A DNA stretch of 5,721 nt from an uncultured Candidatus Melainabacteria bacterium (GTDB taxonomy: Bacteria; Cyanobacteriota; Vampirovibrionia; Gastranaerophilales; Gastranaerophilaceae). This document shows positions 4,761 to 5,721 of the stretch, piece by piece (position 1 is the first letter of the stretch; each line of letters starts with the position of its first letter). Location: assembly GCA_934754855.1 (NCBI GenBank), contig CAKVJR010000111.1, forward strand, positions 1 to 5,721, written 5' to 3'. The notes under the pieces were generated by a model that did no database searches, was not told the DNA's origin, and worked only from the letters and a program-made list of their open reading frames with translations. A program made the translations under genes and the position numbers.

Positions 4761-5721
4761 TTATAAGGAATTTAAAAATTCATCTCTGCTGACAGTTTGT
4801 TGTTCAAATGTGTTTAAATTTTTGACTGTCAAAGTGCCTTGTTCGAGTTCGTTTTCGCCGACAATTACCGCATAATTTGAAATTTTGCCTGCTTTTTCGA
4901 TTTGTTTTGCAAATTTTCTGCTTGAATAGTCCAATTCAGCCGTTTTATCTTTTGCACGCAATTCGTTAGCCAACTTCAAAGCCTCTTTGATATTGTCGGA
5001 AACGACGAAATAGTCCATTTTCGGCTCTTCAACTTTTTCGGTCAAAGAATATAATCTTTCCATTCCGACTGCCCAACCGACTGCCGGAACGTGAGGTCCG
5101 CCAAGGGTTTCAACGAGATTGTCGTATCTTCCGCCGCCGCAGACTGCGTTTTGTGAGCCTAAGTTTTCCGATTTAACTTCAAAAACTGTTCTTGTGTAAT
5201 AGTCCAAACCTCTTACGAGGAAAGGATTTTCGGCATATTTGACATTTAGCATATCAAGATATGATTTTAATTTTTCGTAGTGGTCTGAGCATTCGTCGCA
5301 AAGGTCCAATTTTGAAAGTTTTTCAAGAATTTGATTTTTCTCGAAAACTTCTTTGCAATCAGGGTTTTTGCAGTCCAAAATTCTAAGAGGATTTGTTTCA
5401 AAACGTTTTTTGCAATCTTCGCAAAGTGAGTCAAGGTGCGGTTCGATTAAAGCCTTTAATTTTGCTCTAAACTTGTCACGGCAAGAGTTGCAGCCGAGCG
5501 AGTTGATTTCAACTGAAAGATTTTGCAATCCGACTGCCTCAAAAAACTTCACGGCGGTGTAAATGCAATCAGCATCGGCAGATGCGTCTTCCGAGCCGAA
5601 CATTTCGACGCCTATTTGGTGAAATTGTCTTTGACGACCTGCTTGCGGGCGTTCGTAGCGGAACATCGGTCCGAAGTACCACAATTTGACAGGTTGAATG
5701 TCACGCTGCATCGTGTGTTCC
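4761..5721 (-). CDS. hisS: Histidyl-tRNA synthetase (N-terminal part beyond window)
   Basis: Class II aminoacyl-tRNA synthetase that charges tRNA-His. About 319 C-terminal residues are visible of roughly 420. The reading frame continues past the ATG at 5711 as ...EHT-M..., matching the family's conserved EH region, so that ATG is internal and the true start lies outside the window. Numbering from that Met: motif 2 is at 14-32 (GPMFRYERPQAGRQRQFHQ), the histidine-binding motif at 165-178 (LVRGLDYYTRTVFE), GGGRYDNLV at 192-200, and motif 3 at 208-220 (VPAVGWAVGMERL). The anticodon-binding domain spans about 233-316. Between motif 2 and the histidine motif, the insertion region carries eight Cys in four pairs (74/77, 97/100, 114/119, 138/141), a likely zinc-binding feature. 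The stop (4763-4761) lies 24 bp from the end of the convergent xer gene. Confidence 0.97.
   Translation of the reverse strand, partial: EHTMQRDIQPVKLWYFGPMFRYERPQAGRQRQFHQIGVEMFGSEDASADADCIYTAVKFFEAVGLQNLSVEINSLGCNSCRDKFRAKLKALIEPHLDSLCEDCKKRFETNPLRILDCKNPDCKEVFEKNQILEKLSKLDLCDECSDHYEKLKSYLDMLNVKYAENPFLVRGLDYYTRTVFEVKSENLGSQNAVCGGGRYDNLVETLGGPHVPAVGWAVGMERLYSLTEKVEEPKMDYFVVSDNIKEALKLANELRAKDKTAELDYSSRKFAKQIEKAGKISNYAVIVGENELEQGTLTVKNLNTFEQQTVSRDEFLNSL

Overview
The window is AT-rich and tightly packed, and it reads as ordinary bacterial chromosome. It holds six protein-coding genes and no RNA gene, CRISPR array, insertion sequence or phage gene that I can support. The lipoprotein-type substrate-binding protein, the classical Sec signal peptide and the style of the HisRS and SPFH proteins suggest an anaerobic, low-GC bacterium. 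A gut Gastranaerophilales-like (Vampirovibrionia) lineage, a spirochaete or a clostridial relative would all fit. I cannot fix the phylum from this sequence, and the suggestion is an inference from protein style only.

Layout. On the minus strand at the left edge (1-333) is the start of a small exported protein of unknown function, cut by the window edge. Upstream of it on the same strand (416-2248) is a complete family 5 (peptide/nickel type) ABC-transporter substrate-binding lipoprotein. A 99-bp divergent intergenic region (2249-2347) follows, with a near-consensus sigma-70 type promoter and a short palindromic element. On the plus strand, this promoter drives a two-gene operon, nfeD-like (2348-2770) and an SPFH/paraslipin (2781-3764), closed by a clear intrinsic terminator (3779-3810). 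Next, on the plus strand, is a complete XerC/XerD-type tyrosine recombinase (3870-4736). Only 24 bp later it meets the convergent hisS gene (4761 to beyond 5721), of which the first part lies outside the window.

How the genes relate. NfeD and its SPFH partner are a well-known membrane pair (YbbJ/YbbK = QmcA type) and form a self-contained transcription unit here. The substrate-binding protein probably feeds an oligopeptide importer whose permease and ATPase genes are not in the window. XerC/D and HisRS are housekeeping functions (chromosome dimer resolution and histidyl-tRNA charging). I found no convincing new multi-gene system. The points most worth a second look are the eight-cysteine insertion in HisRS, the very short predicted leader of the nfeD-SPFH promoter, the palindromes in the divergent promoter region, and the unassigned small exported protein.
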